A DNA stretch of 64,000 nucleotides, taken from Mesorhabditis belari. Its lineage: Eukaryota; Nematoda; Chromadorea; Rhabditida; Rhabditidae. The notes under the pieces are model-generated. The model worked only from the letters and a program-made list of their open reading frames with translations, ran no database searches and was not told where the DNA came from. Where the stretch lies: NCBI GenBank assembly GCA_958450365.1, contig CAUEEP010000926.1:186001-250000 (forward strand). Direction: 5' to 3'. This document shows positions 21,501 to 30,250 of this stretch, piece by piece (positions within the stretch are counted from its first letter, which is position 1; each line of letters starts with the position of its first letter). The translations under genes and the position numbers were made by a program.

Positions 21501-22144
21501 CATCAAAATGTTCGTAAGAGTCTCTAGAATTAAACTTATCCCTTCGTTTTTGGTTCTAGACCCTCGTTTTCGAGTTACGAGCTCCAAACTGCAGGGTACC
21601 ACAAAATTTCCCATACAAAATGACCAAAAAAACTGCTAAAACTCAATTTAAAAAATTTCTGTCAGAGGGATTTGGAAAATTCCTTCAGATTCGGAATCAG
21701 CACAATTTTCCGCATCTAAAAAAGGTACTCCCAGAAAAATCCTATCGAAAACGCATTTTCGCGCCGATGTGCCCCCCCCCCCTTTAAAGTTAGCAAAAGT
21801 TTAAAAACTTTACTTTTCGTGATCTTGCAAAATCTTTCGATAGAGATCCTGATCTGGGAGTTCAGCGGGCTTGCAACCAGTTATTGGTTTTTTCGTGACC
21901 ATTATTGGCTTTACAACTTTAAGAGTTTGTTGCACCGTCGCTCGCATCGTACTCATAACTTGAGGCTTGTGAATGCCATGAGTCTTTTTCTGAGGACTAA
22001 GATATTTAACTAAATCTTGATATTATAAATAATTTTAAACGCAAAATCACCGGACAAACTTGGACGATGGCAGGGTGCAATAAACCAGAGTATTGGAAAG
22101 ATTAGCAACACCAAAAAGCCGTATTTTTGAGAAGAGATCCTCAT
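18560..22144 (-). CDS. GT31-type beta-1,3-glycosyltransferase-like gene, copy 2
   Basis: The start at 22144 gives MRISSQKYGFLVLLIFPILW, a good type II signal anchor. Further exons: about 21997-21813 (stem region, ends LQDHEK), 20134-19998 (TTFVVFVIHSVNN, then RKEIRETWLNPNE), about 19959-19845 (YYFIVGKPRNPENLFES, YPNLVLK), about 19771-19712 (LIAYLWLVKHKKNGQMLK), about 19358-19306 (IDGKDTVANLDRL at the DXD position), about 19229-19150 (ends NICSPW), about 19056-18920 (KPVYPRYCGGPAYMIP), and about 18786-18560 (VVEDVFFTGVLAFKA, ends SPAGKRNY and TGA). Every GT31 landmark is present in order. The metal-binding DDD is D-G-K-D, as in copy 1. The phase between exons 1 and 2 was not settled. Intron 2 (21812-20135) contains two nested foldback elements and the intron before the DXD exon contains another. 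The order of copy 2, small gene, VPS15 and copy 1 on one strand suggests an old duplication separated by VPS15. Confidence 0.78.
18805..18915. repeat. Degenerate tandem repeat near the 3' end of GT31 copy 2
   Basis: Units of about 18-20 bp resembling CTGTACCTGTGGTTTGTA. It lies in an intron between the CGGPAYM exon and the EDVFFTG exon. Confidence 0.6.
19375..19668. mobile_element. Foldback element J in an intron of GT31 copy 2
   Basis: Arms beginning TCAAGTCAAGATCGAGTTTT and ending in the inverse, with matching internal segments (CAACGGGGATCTTGAATCTG). It lies just upstream of the exon with the IDGKDTV motif. Confidence 0.65.
20308..20598 (+). CDS. Small open frame inside element E
   Basis: A 96-residue frame, MMGLQIFGDTARLGEEQDRH..., ending in an acidic run (EDQSEQEEEL). 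Its first third is made of the inverted arm of element E, so its start is repeat-derived. The central part (KWKKDLIVSIKALKTSYGG) reads like a real protein segment, perhaps captured from a host or transposon gene. No family recognised. Expression is unproved. Confidence 0.25.
   Translation: MMGLQIFGDTARLGEEQDRHSSDTSAKRHLFEKTKTTSDHKWKKDLIVSIKALKTSYGGGDPVTSGEDVLEIDKIGSRFEELLYLSEDQSEQEEEL
20882..21771. mobile_element. Foldback element C, complete copy
   Basis: An 890-bp element starting CACATCGGCGCG and ending CGCGCCGATGTG, with arms of about 340 bp and a loop of about 230 bp that carries the tRNA-like sequence at 21342-21420. It is inserted in the C run at the end of element E. Confidence 0.8.
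21342..21420 (-). other. tRNA-like sequence in the loop of foldback element C
   Basis: The minus strand reads GTGGCCGAGTGGTCTAAGGC (a good A box of Leu/Ser type) and, further on, TTGGTTCGACTCTCCCGC (B box). The spacing allows a class II variable arm, but the acceptor and anticodon stems pair poorly. It sits between the two arms of element C, so it moves with that element; a decayed version is in the copy at 33.1 kb. Confidence 0.45.
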
Positions 22145-22762
22145 TGGGTGAGTGTAAGAAGTGAATTCATTGGATATTCGAGAAGAAAAACAGAAATCGT
22201 CCTACAATTCCTCGAAATGACTAATCTAGAATCGAAAGTGGAAATGATTGATGTGCTGGGAAATATTCGATCAATTCCCGAGCATAGGGACAAGCGGCGA
22301 TTTGTTGAGAATAAGATTGTCGTCTTTCTTTGGCTCAATATTTTATAGTTAGTCTCAAATTATAAAATTTTGAGCTCGCAATAAAGTAATCGATTAAATA
22401 AAAGGTTGACAAGGAGGAGGTGACGTCCAGTTTTCGTTTTTCACATTCTCAATGACGAAAGGAGCAAGCGGCTTTTAGTCAAAACATTGAAAATTCAAAA
22501 ATGTTCATGTGTTGAATCACATTTTAATGCACAGAGAATGTCGAGAAACAGAGAATTTAATGTCGGAAAACCTTGGTTTGAGAGTTACGACTTTGAACTC
22601 AAGATGAAATTTGCATTTGAATTTAAAGAACAAATTTACATTCAACATTTACAAAAAGACAAAAATTTGCGTATTTATGATAAACGAATGAACCATAGAT
22701 TATTAAACTTTTTGAAAACATTTACCTATTATTAAATTTTACAGGCGTGCGGAAAAAGGTCA

Positions 22763-24689
22763 ATGGACTCGATGGAGACACAGTCGGCGTTTGGAAACAA
22801 AACCTCGGCGGAACAGGTTTTTCGAAGTAAGTGTTTGGGTCTTTTGTTATTATGGTAAATTTTAGGGTACAACAAAAAAAAACGAGACAAACGAAGGAAA
22901 ATCGCGAAAAGCGACGGAAAGGCTATTGATCTGAGGATCGCTGGTTCGACTTCCACCGGCGACAATATTTTTCAAAAAATTTTTGCTAAGATTCTGAAAA
23001 TGCTTGTCTAGGGGTTATTTTTGACGCTGATCACGAAACACATGTTTTTAGCCTAGGTTTCTGCATGGAAAACTAACGAAACGTGAAAACAGCCATTTTT
23101 TGGCTCTGTCGCCCTTTACTAAAATAGCTGTAAAAACTTTTAGAAAAGAGATATCTCAAAACGGTTTTTACCAATCGATCCGTCTTGAATTCAGCTTTAG
23201 GATGAGTTATAAAACGTCAAAATTCGACAAATTTAAGGTACTCTCCCAAAAAATCGGAAAGGACTTTTCCATCAACCCAATACATTCATGGTTAATGTAT
23301 CATTTTGTAGGAAATTTAAAAATAGAATTATATTTTCAGATATGAATAGGACAATTTATCTGTGCGGGCGCGTAGCTGGTAAAGAAAATAATGAGCAAGG
23401 GATATTAACAAATAGTATTCAAATTCAAAAATAGTATGCTTTGTTTTGCTTTCTACAGAGTGTCCCAAAATAATAGAGCGGAAATCCGAAAGAATTATTG
23501 GTACTTGTCGGTGATAACGGGAGATGCTAGAGCTCCAAAAACAACACCCTTATAGGTTTTCGGGGTCACGGAGTTCCCCGTTGAGGTCAGATTTCTTCTA
23601 CGGGTAACGGAAACAGTAGTATTGTACGTTTGAATAGGGTACGTTTGAAGTTTTGGTACTTGTCGGTGATATTGGGTTGATGGAAAAGCTGCACGGAAAA
23701 CTAACGAAACGTGAAAACAGCCATTTTTTGGCTCTGCCGCCCTTTACTAAAATAGCTGTAAAAACTTTTAGAAAAGAGATATCTCAAAACGGTTTTTACC
23801 AATCGATCCGTCTTGATGAGCTTTAGGATGAGCTATAAAACGTCAAAATTGGATTTAAGTTTAAGGTACTCTCCCAAAAAATCGGAAAGGACTTTTTCAT
23901 TAACCCAATACAAACTGAAGAAAGTGCATATTCTTTTGATTTTTTTTAATCTAAAGTCTAGGGAAATTTTTCTTCTTTGATCAGCAACGAGGATTTACCC
24001 TTTCAGCAAAGGAAACAAGCTGCTGAAGTGGACGAGTACAAGGTAGAATCTTTATATCCGGTTTTGGATGGCATTTAAAAAGTAGTTGCACTTTTTAGAC
24101 AAATTGAATACAAATACATAACAAATACAAATATATATACAAATTTGGGAAGCTTTGACAATGTTGTTGACAGGTTTTCACGTGATGATGCAGCGCAATG
24201 CAGTATACCACTCTAAACAGCAAACAGCAACCAAAACAATTTGAGTTTATCGTGTAATTTATTAGTCTCTTGTTGTTTAGATGGTCCAAACTCCAGGCAA
24301 GATGCACAGCTACGAAAGAGTCGAGCCAACTCTGCATGGAATGACCAAAGTTTGAAAAGGCGCTGACGTTAGTTTTGATTTATGATTCAAACGATTCAAA
24401 CGATTCAAATTATGATTCGAACAAAGTAAATTTTTAAATTTAGCCATTACTTCACGAGCTTACAGAAATTACAAAGAGACTCATACACGAGATTTTCAAG
24501 TGAGTTATGTTTTTAACAAATTTCATAAATGTTTCCTTTTAGACCAGCAGTTGGAAGGCCGTTCAGCATGTTCAGCTACTCTCTCAACTATAAACTTACA
24601 GAAGTAACCATTTATTTGATAACTAACATTTTAAGTTTTAGTTAGAAGGGTTGAAATGTGAACTGAAGGCATCATTTGAAATCAAATGA
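22763..24689 (+). CDS. Spliced gene of unknown function, lysine-rich N-terminus
   Basis: The first exon (ATG 22763) encodes MDSMETQSAFGNKTSAEQVF and ends at a GTAAGT donor. The next exon, after TTTTAG, reads RYNKKKRDKRRKIAKSDGKA then IDLRIAG. After a repeat-filled intron, an exon near 23985-24041 reads EDLPFQQRKQAAEVDEYK. It joins in phase to MVQTPGKMHSYERVEPTLHG (24291), then PLLHELTEITKRLIHEIFK, then PAVGRPFSMFSYSLNYKLTE, then LEGLKCELKASFEIK with TGA at 24687-24689. The last four exons agree in phase; the join across the large intron (about 22.95-23.98 kb) does not fit cleanly. The product is probably about 150-160 residues, basic at the start and helical at the end. No family is recognised. 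It is divergent from GT31 copy 2, with 618 bp between the two starts. Confidence 0.5.
22990..23281. mobile_element. Family G element, left-truncated (G1)
   Basis: Contains the middle and right arm of family G and ends CATCAACCCAA followed by TA. The left arm is absent; the element starts close to a coding exon of the gene at 22763-24689. Confidence 0.75.
23284..23669. repeat. F sequence between two family G copies
   Basis: Starts CATTCATGGTTAATG and ends GGTACTTGTCGGTGA. Its two parts (Q then P) are in swapped order compared with the copy at 2.87 kb (P then Q). It sits between the right TA of G1 and the left TA of G2 with no extra bases. Confidence 0.8.
23672..23908. mobile_element. Family G element (G2)
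   Basis: TTGGGTTGATGGAAAAG at the left and CATTAACCCAA at the right, each flanked by TA; the left arm is shortened. It is inside an intron of the gene at 22763-24689. Confidence 0.8.
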
Positions 24690-25147
24690 AAACCCTAAGG
24701 AATCATTTGAAATCTTCACCGCGGAAGTCGAAGAGGAAACCCGAGAAAGTTTTGATTATAAACGTACCATATAGTAATTGATTTAGCAAGCAAGGCAAAA
24801 GTTGAACGGCTCTATCGGAAGAGTGCGTTTTAAGAGAATTTTGTTCTGTGGTTTGTACTTTGGTCTAATCTGAGGGATGGCAAGGTTTAGTTTCAAGCCT
24901 TTCTAAAGCAACTCGAGGGTCGTAAACAATGGCATAGGAAAAATCTTATCTACATGTAGTGCAAAGCTGAAGTGTATGTTTTATTATATTTTATCCTAAC
25001 TTAGAGAAACTTGTGATTAATTTTTTATAATGATTTTTAGTTATCATCAAAAGATAGCCGTCTCTTTGGCGAAAACAAAAACGTCCAAAGCTACTAAGCA
25101 AAAGAAATTGGAAAAGAGAAAACTCGAGAACGACAAGAGAAAGCATG

Positions 25148-25275
25148 GACTATGTTTAAGTGACTTGTTCACTTGTTTAAGTGACTTGTTCACTTGTTTA
25201 AGTGACTTGTTCACTTGTTTAAGCGACTTGTTCACTTGTTTAAGTGACTTGTTCACTTGTTTAGGTGACTTGTTC
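25148..25275. repeat. 21-bp tandem repeat (TTTAAGTGACTTGTTCACTTG)
   Basis: Six units, period 21, open in frames on both strands (CLSDLFT repeat on plus). The unit contains the palindrome AAGTGACTTGTTCACTT. Coding status is unknown. Confidence 0.85.
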
Positions 25276-25621
25276 ACTTTTTTAAAAGAATTTGTACACA
25301 ACTAGTTGTTAGAAGAAACTCATGCATGTACTCTTTAAATCAAATGTACTCTTTAAATCAAATGTGCATTTTTCTTTCTGATTTTGCTAAAACTGTATTC
25401 GATTAAAGTAAGCACAAAAATGAGATCAGCGGTTGTAGACAATTGCAAAGATCACAGAGTTCATGGGAATGTTTGGGGCTATTTCAATCGATAAAGAAAT
25501 GATATACTTGCGAATAGGGTACACGTAGAGAATTGAGCACCATTTTGTGACATGCACCTGATATTTCGAGAGAGAAAAGGTGAGTTTTGAGTTGAAGCTA
25601 GGGTTTGTCATGATGTCTGGT

Positions 25622-26943
25622 TTATTTGCACTTCTTCTTGAGAAGGTAGCACACCTAAATGAGTTATTCATTTGATTGGATCTTTCTATCAAATATCCTT
25701 TGGCATCATTTCTGTTTCGTAGTTCGTTACTGTCGCTTTTTCATTCATTTAAAAGCAAATTGGATGCAAATCAGGCTTCAGTGACTTTATAGTTACTATA
25801 GTTGACTACTATAGCCAAATAAATTTAAACCAATGAGAATGCCTATACAGGGTGCGGCAAAAGTTCCGACACTTTTTGTAAACGGGCAGTTTGACTTGGA
25901 AAAAACGCGATTTTTGAAAAACTAACACCGGATTATAAAAGTTCAGATATTTTTACCCCCTAATATACTTTTTTTACACAAAAATTGCCATCTAAACAAC
26001 CTTTTGATGAGGATTTTTAAGGGTCGTTACAGCAGTTTTTTTTGCTGTTGAGATTTGGGTGCCCTTCGTAGAATCGCTTGAAAATCTTTCGTTTTTGAGA
26101 TATAAAGTTTTTTTGTGGCTTGTTTTCAAGAAAAAAACTCAGTTCAATCAAATGGTAACAGCAGTTTTTGAAAAAAATTTCATTCTGCAAAGTTTAAGTC
26201 AACTTTCGCAAAAATCTTCAGCGACCAGACCGGGATATAAAAAATTCTCGTCAAAAAGTTATTGAGAGTTGAAATCTTTTTATGAAAATGGCTATATTGG
26301 GGTGAAAGGCTATATGAAAATGAAAATGGCTATATTGAAATGAAAGCCCATATGAAAATCGGTATATTGGGGTGAAACTACCTAAATTTTTAGAATCCGG
26401 CGTTAGTTTTTTGAAATTCACGGGTTTTTGAAGCCAAAAAAATGACTGCTTACAGAAAAAGTGTCAGAACTTTTGCCGCACCCTGTATAGCCATTCTCAT
26501 TGGTTTAAATTGATTTTTGAAATTTGAAGTACCAAGCTACCTGTTCATAGAAAACCCTCCTTCCCTCAGAAGTTCCGTGATCGATTTGATCGGCTGGCAC
26601 CATCTTCATCCTGGAAATTGATTTAATAATTGATGGAAATAATTGATAGAAATTCAATTCTAACCATAAAAGTTGAACTAACAAGTACTGATTAGCAAGA
26701 GACTAAACTTTAAATTCTTTTATCGATTTTCTCTTACCTCGGCGGGTCAACCGATTTGCTTTCCCCCGATTTCGAGTGGGTTTTCACGGCTGAAAATGAA
26801 TACAGAAATAAATGTCTAAATTAGCGGATAATATGTTAGGTAGGAATGGATTTCGATGAGATTTTGGGTCAGCTAAACTCACTGGCTGATCCAAGCCGAG
26901 TTCCACGGAGGCGAGCTGTCAGCGCGTTGATTTTGAGGTCCAT
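25622..26943 (-). CDS. Very small spliced gene of unknown function
   Basis: Four exons agree in phase on the minus strand: MDLKINALTARLRGTRLGSA (26943-26883), TVKTHSKSGESKSVDPPR, MKMVPADQIDHGTSEGRRVF plus YEQ (ends 26541 at a GTAGC donor), and VCYLLKKKCK then TAA (25654-25622). Predicted length is about 71 residues, basic, with no membrane segment. No family is recognised. The last intron holds a mariner-type foldback element (25822-26511). An alternative reading of the last exon in another frame would give a longer C-terminus; the phase-0 reading is preferred because it follows directly from the preceding donor. Confidence 0.4.
25822..26511. mobile_element. Foldback element K, mariner-like ends
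   Basis: CTATACAGGGTGCGGCAAAA and its inverse are typical Tc1/mariner-type ends. The inverted repeat continues outward through AATTTAAACCAATGAGAATG, so the element is nested in, or shares, a larger palindrome. It lies in the last intron of the gene at 25622-26943. Confidence 0.75.
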
Positions 26944-27134
26944 TTTTCGGAAGGAGAAGAAAGGCGATGAACTGAATAGGCTTTTTACAAAAGGTTTTAC
27001 AAAAGTATCCTTTATGTAGAAAACATGAAAGTTTGTGTAATTGAAGGTAAATGAAGGTGGGGAAATTGTTTTTTTTTTCTTTTTTTTTTTGAGCAGGGTT
27101 CTTTTGAGAATTGTTGATCTGGGAGAAAATCTAC

Positions 27135-27326
27135 CCTGAGGATATAGGGCAACAAGGAAAGGAAAGGTGCTTGAACAAGTTGTGAAAATCTATATACGAA
27201 AAAGAAAAGATCAGCGGATAAGCGATAAGCGAAAAATGTTTAAAAACCTATTTATTAGATGAGAAAGTTTCTCTTTAGATATAGAAAATAATCACGGATT
27301 TTTGATTTTGAGTGAAAACCATTTTT
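27135..27326. repeat. Left 190-bp direct repeat next to the tRNA-Gly gene
   Basis: CCTGAGGATATAGGGCAACA to GAGTGAAAACCATTTTT, repeated at 27902-28085 with about 10 differences. The tRNA-Gly starts at the next base. Confidence 0.85.
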
Positions 27327-27397
27327 GCGCAGGTGGTTCAGCGGTAGAATGCTCGCCGGCCACGCGAGCGACCCGGGTTCGATTCCCGGCCTGCGTG
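27327..27397 (+). tRNA. tRNA-Gly(GCC)-like gene with G at position 33
   Basis: The 71-nt sequence folds as a cloverleaf. The acceptor stem GCGCAGG/CCTGCGT has one G-U pair at the end, the anticodon stem CTCGC/GCGAG is perfect, and the T stem CCGGG/CCCGG is perfect. The B box GGTTCGATTCC is consensus and a T run suitable for Pol III termination lies at about 27415. The anticodon loop is CGGCCAC, giving anticodon GCC for glycine, but position 33, almost always U, is G. The gene starts exactly where a 190-bp direct repeat ends. It may be functional with an odd loop or a recent pseudogene. Confidence 0.75.
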
Positions 27398-27901
27398 TAA
27401 GAAATATATGTTGATGTTTTGATCTATATAATTTCTTGTGAGACAGTGTCTCGGTGTGGCTCAATAGTGGTCTTCTTGAAAGCGCACAATTTATCCAACT
27501 TTCCCTTATTATCAAACTTTCCCCAAACAAGGGTAATGATGGATGTACAATCCAACTTTGAACGTCCCATTCTCCGTGCTGCTTTATGCTAGAGTGTGCG
27601 CTTGAATGTCAAATGATAGTCCTTGAAATCTAGCATTTTTTTGGTCTTAAATGTGTCGTTGGGAAAAATGTAGGCGATAAAATTTTTATCATAAAATTTT
27701 GTGAAAAAACTCACTCAAAAGAACAAAAACTCACTCAAAAGCAAAGCTTAAATAACGGGTTTTTTTTAAGTATACAAGCTACAAAACACGGACAGCTGAA
27801 TATCGTCTAGTGACTGATTACGGTAGTTTATCCATCAACTTTGAATTTTAACTTGTGTTTTGAATTTTTGACTAACTGCGGAGCAGTGGCAATTCACCAC
27901 A

Positions 27902-28085
27902 CCTGAGGATATAGGGCAACAAGGAAAGGAAAGGTGCTTGAACAAGCTGTGAAAATCGATATACGAAAAAAGAAAAGATAAGCGGAGACGAAAAATGTTT
28001 AAAAATCTATTTATTAGATGAGAAAGTTTCTCTCTAGATATAGAAAATAATCACGGAATTTTTATTTTGAGTGAAAACCATTTTT
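27902..28085. repeat. Right copy of the 190-bp direct repeat
   Basis: Second copy, after 575 bp that hold the tRNA-Gly gene and a diverged family B-like stretch (about 27560-27690). Confidence 0.85.
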
Positions 28086-28415
28086 TTTTCTGTTATTTGG
28101 AACACCTATTTGAAAATGAAATTGCCCTGAAATTGCCCTGAGATTTGAGTGAGTCAAAGATTTAAATTTTTGACTAAATTTTGTATTTTACAAAAGCAAA
28201 AAAAATTGTGTTTCAAAAAATTGAGTGTTTTGAAAAGTTCAAAACAGAAAAGTTCAAACGAAAATTTTGAACGTCATAGAATTTTCCTTTTCACACTTCG
28301 AATAATAATCAAACGTTACACAAAATGAAGTGAAGAAATCGGAAAGAAAAAAAACGAATTATAAAAAGTAAATCAAAGATGAAAAAGTTCTGACATTTCG
28401 GATAAGTTTCGGTAT

Positions 28416-28529
28416 TAAACAGTCGAACAGATATTTGTTTTTCTTTGTGCCACAGGCTACTTTCGAAATTGTCTCTAACTGCTTTGGCTATACAATTAAA
28501 AAGATCTCTTCTAAATCTTTAAAGTCTGC
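28416..28529. repeat. Left direct repeat around element N
   Basis: 114 bp, TAAACAGTCGAACAGATATT to CTTTAAAGTCTGC, repeated at 28627-28738 with a few changes. Confidence 0.85.
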
Positions 28530-28626
28530 AATACACAATTCGAAGTGGCCGACCCAGTTACCTTATTTAGGCAAGTCAACTGAAGTCGGTTGTGGTCAAG
28601 TGATGTGAAAGCGTTGTGCATTGTAG
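28530..28626. mobile_element. Short element N flanked by 113-bp direct repeats
   Basis: The same 97 bp as at 15904. It is exactly bounded by direct repeats at 28416-28529 and 28627-28738. Confidence 0.8.
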
Positions 28627-28738
28627 TAAACAGTCGAACAGATATGTATTTCTTTGTGCCACAGGCTACTTTCGAAATTGTCTCTAACTGCTTTGGGTAT
28701 ACAATTAAAAAGTTCTCTTCTAAATCTTTAAAGTCTGC
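28627..28738. repeat. Right direct repeat around element N
   Basis: 112-bp copy of 28416-28529; it leads straight into the 21-bp minisatellite region. Confidence 0.85.
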
Positions 28739-28771
28739 TTTTGAAAATAAAGTAAAATGTGAGATAAATTT

Positions 28772-29115
28772 AGCTAAATCAGAGATTGCTATAGCTAAAT
28801 CAGATATTGCTATAGCTAAATCAGATATTCCTATAGCTAAATCAGATATTGCTATAGCTAAATCAGATAATGCTATAGCTAAATCAGATATTCCTATAGC
28901 TAAATCAGAGATTGCTATAGCTAAATCAGATATTGCTATAGCTAAATCAGATATTCCTATAGCTAAATCAGATAATGCTATAGCTAAATCAGATATCGCT
29001 ATAGCTAAATCAGATATTTCTATAACTAAATCAGATATTGCTATAGCTAAATCAGATATTGCTATAACTAAATCAGATATTTCTATAGCTAAATCAGATA
29101 ATGCTAAATCTGTCA
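28772..29115. repeat. 21-bp tandem repeat (ATAGCTAAATCAGATATTGCT)
   Basis: About 16 units with a period of 21. The plus-strand frame reads IAKSDIA heptads inside an open frame of about 200 codons (28590-29219), and the minus strand is also open (ISDLAIA). Variation is mostly at the first or second base of the ATT, AAT or CCT codon. Confidence 0.85.
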
Positions 29116-29628
29116 TTAAAAACTACAATTTTGAAATACCTTTATCACATTATTATGGCATAAAACAAGGGATAAAATGTGTTTTTGAAAAATTCTCTGG
29201 GTACTTTTCGAGAAAATGAGTGCAATTTGAAAGAGAATTGAGTAAATTGTCTTTTCGGTGGCCCCGGAAATTGAAGGGTTTCCCCTCCACACATTGTTGT
29301 CGGCTTTTGTTTTGTTTTCACAGTCTCCCCACACCCATTCTCTGTCTAATGCCGCCTGGCATTTCCAGTGGAGAAAATCGATATTTTGGGGGCGCTCGGT
29401 TTGTAGTAAATTTCATTTTCAAAAAATGATTGTCATGCTTCAAGTGGGTGAAACAGAGGGAAATTGTATAGTCAATCGCTTTTTTTTAACTGAAAGCCAT
29501 GGGAGAAGGTTGTAAAAAACGTTCTCACAATCAAAAGAAAAATTTGAAAGTTTTTTAATAGCATAATTAGTTTAATAGTTACTGGAAAAAGTGAGATTTC
29601 GCAAAAATTTATGAAGAGAAAAAATTCA

Positions 29629-29735
29629 CGGGTGAGAGAAAAACTACCAAAACAGCAAAAGAAACAAAATTAGATTTCTAAAAAAACACTAAAAACTGGC
29701 GGCGTCTCATTCTACGGTACGTCCGATATAAAATG
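29629..29735. repeat. Left 107-bp direct repeat around the family A-type element
   Basis: The sequence from CGGGTGAGAGAAAAACTACC to GTCCGATATAAAATG is repeated at 30145-30250 in the same direction. It abuts the element with no extra bases. Confidence 0.9.
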
Positions 29736-30144
29736 GGGGGTGGGACAAATGCGACCTTTTTTTTGCGCACCTGGACATTTGCGCACCTTTTTTTTTGCTG
29801 GAAAAGGCCTTAGGCAAGGCCGTAGAGCTTCGAAAATATTTCCATACAAGGGAATCGTATGCGTAGATTCCGAATTCCGACAAATCAGACCTCGCTGACA
29901 CGTCAAATTTGGGCTAAAAGGCAAAAACTGCGGAAAAGCGTTAAGTTGCGTAGTTTTTGCCTTTTAGCCCAAATTTGACGTGCCAGCGAGGTCTGATTTG
30001 TCGAAATTCGGAATCTACGCATACGATTCCCTTCTGTGAAAACATTTTTGAAGCTCTACGACCTTTCCTAAGGCCTTTTCCAGCAAAAAAAAGGTGCGCA
30101 AATGTCCAGGTGCGCAAAAAAAAGGTCGCATTTGTCCCACCCCC
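29736..30144. mobile_element. Family A-type foldback element flanked by 107-bp direct repeats
   Basis: The ends GGGGGTGGGACAAATGCGAC and their inverse match family A, but the inner arms are different (GGAAAAGGCCTTAGGCAAGG and its inverse). Instead of an 8-bp duplication it is exactly bounded by direct repeats of about 107 bp (29629-29735 and 30145-30250) that differ at only a few bases. Confidence 0.85.
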
Positions 30145-30250
30145 CGGGTGAGAGAAAAACTACCAAAACAGCAAAAGAAACAAAATTAGATTTCTAAAAA
30201 ACAATAAAAACTGGCGGCGTCCCATTCTACGGTACGTCCGATATAAAATG
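30145..30250. repeat. Right 107-bp direct repeat around the family A-type element
   Basis: Near-identical copy of 29629-29735. Differences: a short A run, CACT to CAAT, and TCTCAT to TCCCAT. Confidence 0.9.

Larger units (their letters stand above)
20186..21783. mobile_element. Family E element (TTAA target) with element C inserted in its right end
   Basis: The left end TTAA|AGGGGGGTATTAATCGCGG is at 20182. The right end GCGATTAATACCCCCC is at 20880, then element C, then the remaining C run and TTAA at 21784-21787. Long inverted arms carry CACCCGGC. The TTAA site suggests piggyBac-type mobilisation. The composite lies wholly in intron 2 of GT31 copy 2 and contains the small reading frame at 20308-20598. 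Confidence 0.75.

Noticed and set aside
21279..21614. Minus-strand frame of 111 codons in element C
   Set aside because: It runs through the foldback arm and the tRNA-like loop; the WSKARDVNPAQ part is the antisense of a tRNA-like sequence.
22920..22962. tRNA-like B box (GGTTCGACTTCC) near 22.95 kb
   Set aside because: No A box at the right distance, and the bases fall in a phase-consistent exon of the gene at 22763-24689.
25148..25275. CRISPR-like appearance of regular repeats
   Set aside because: The units are contiguous with no unique spacers, and the DNA is eukaryotic; it is a minisatellite.
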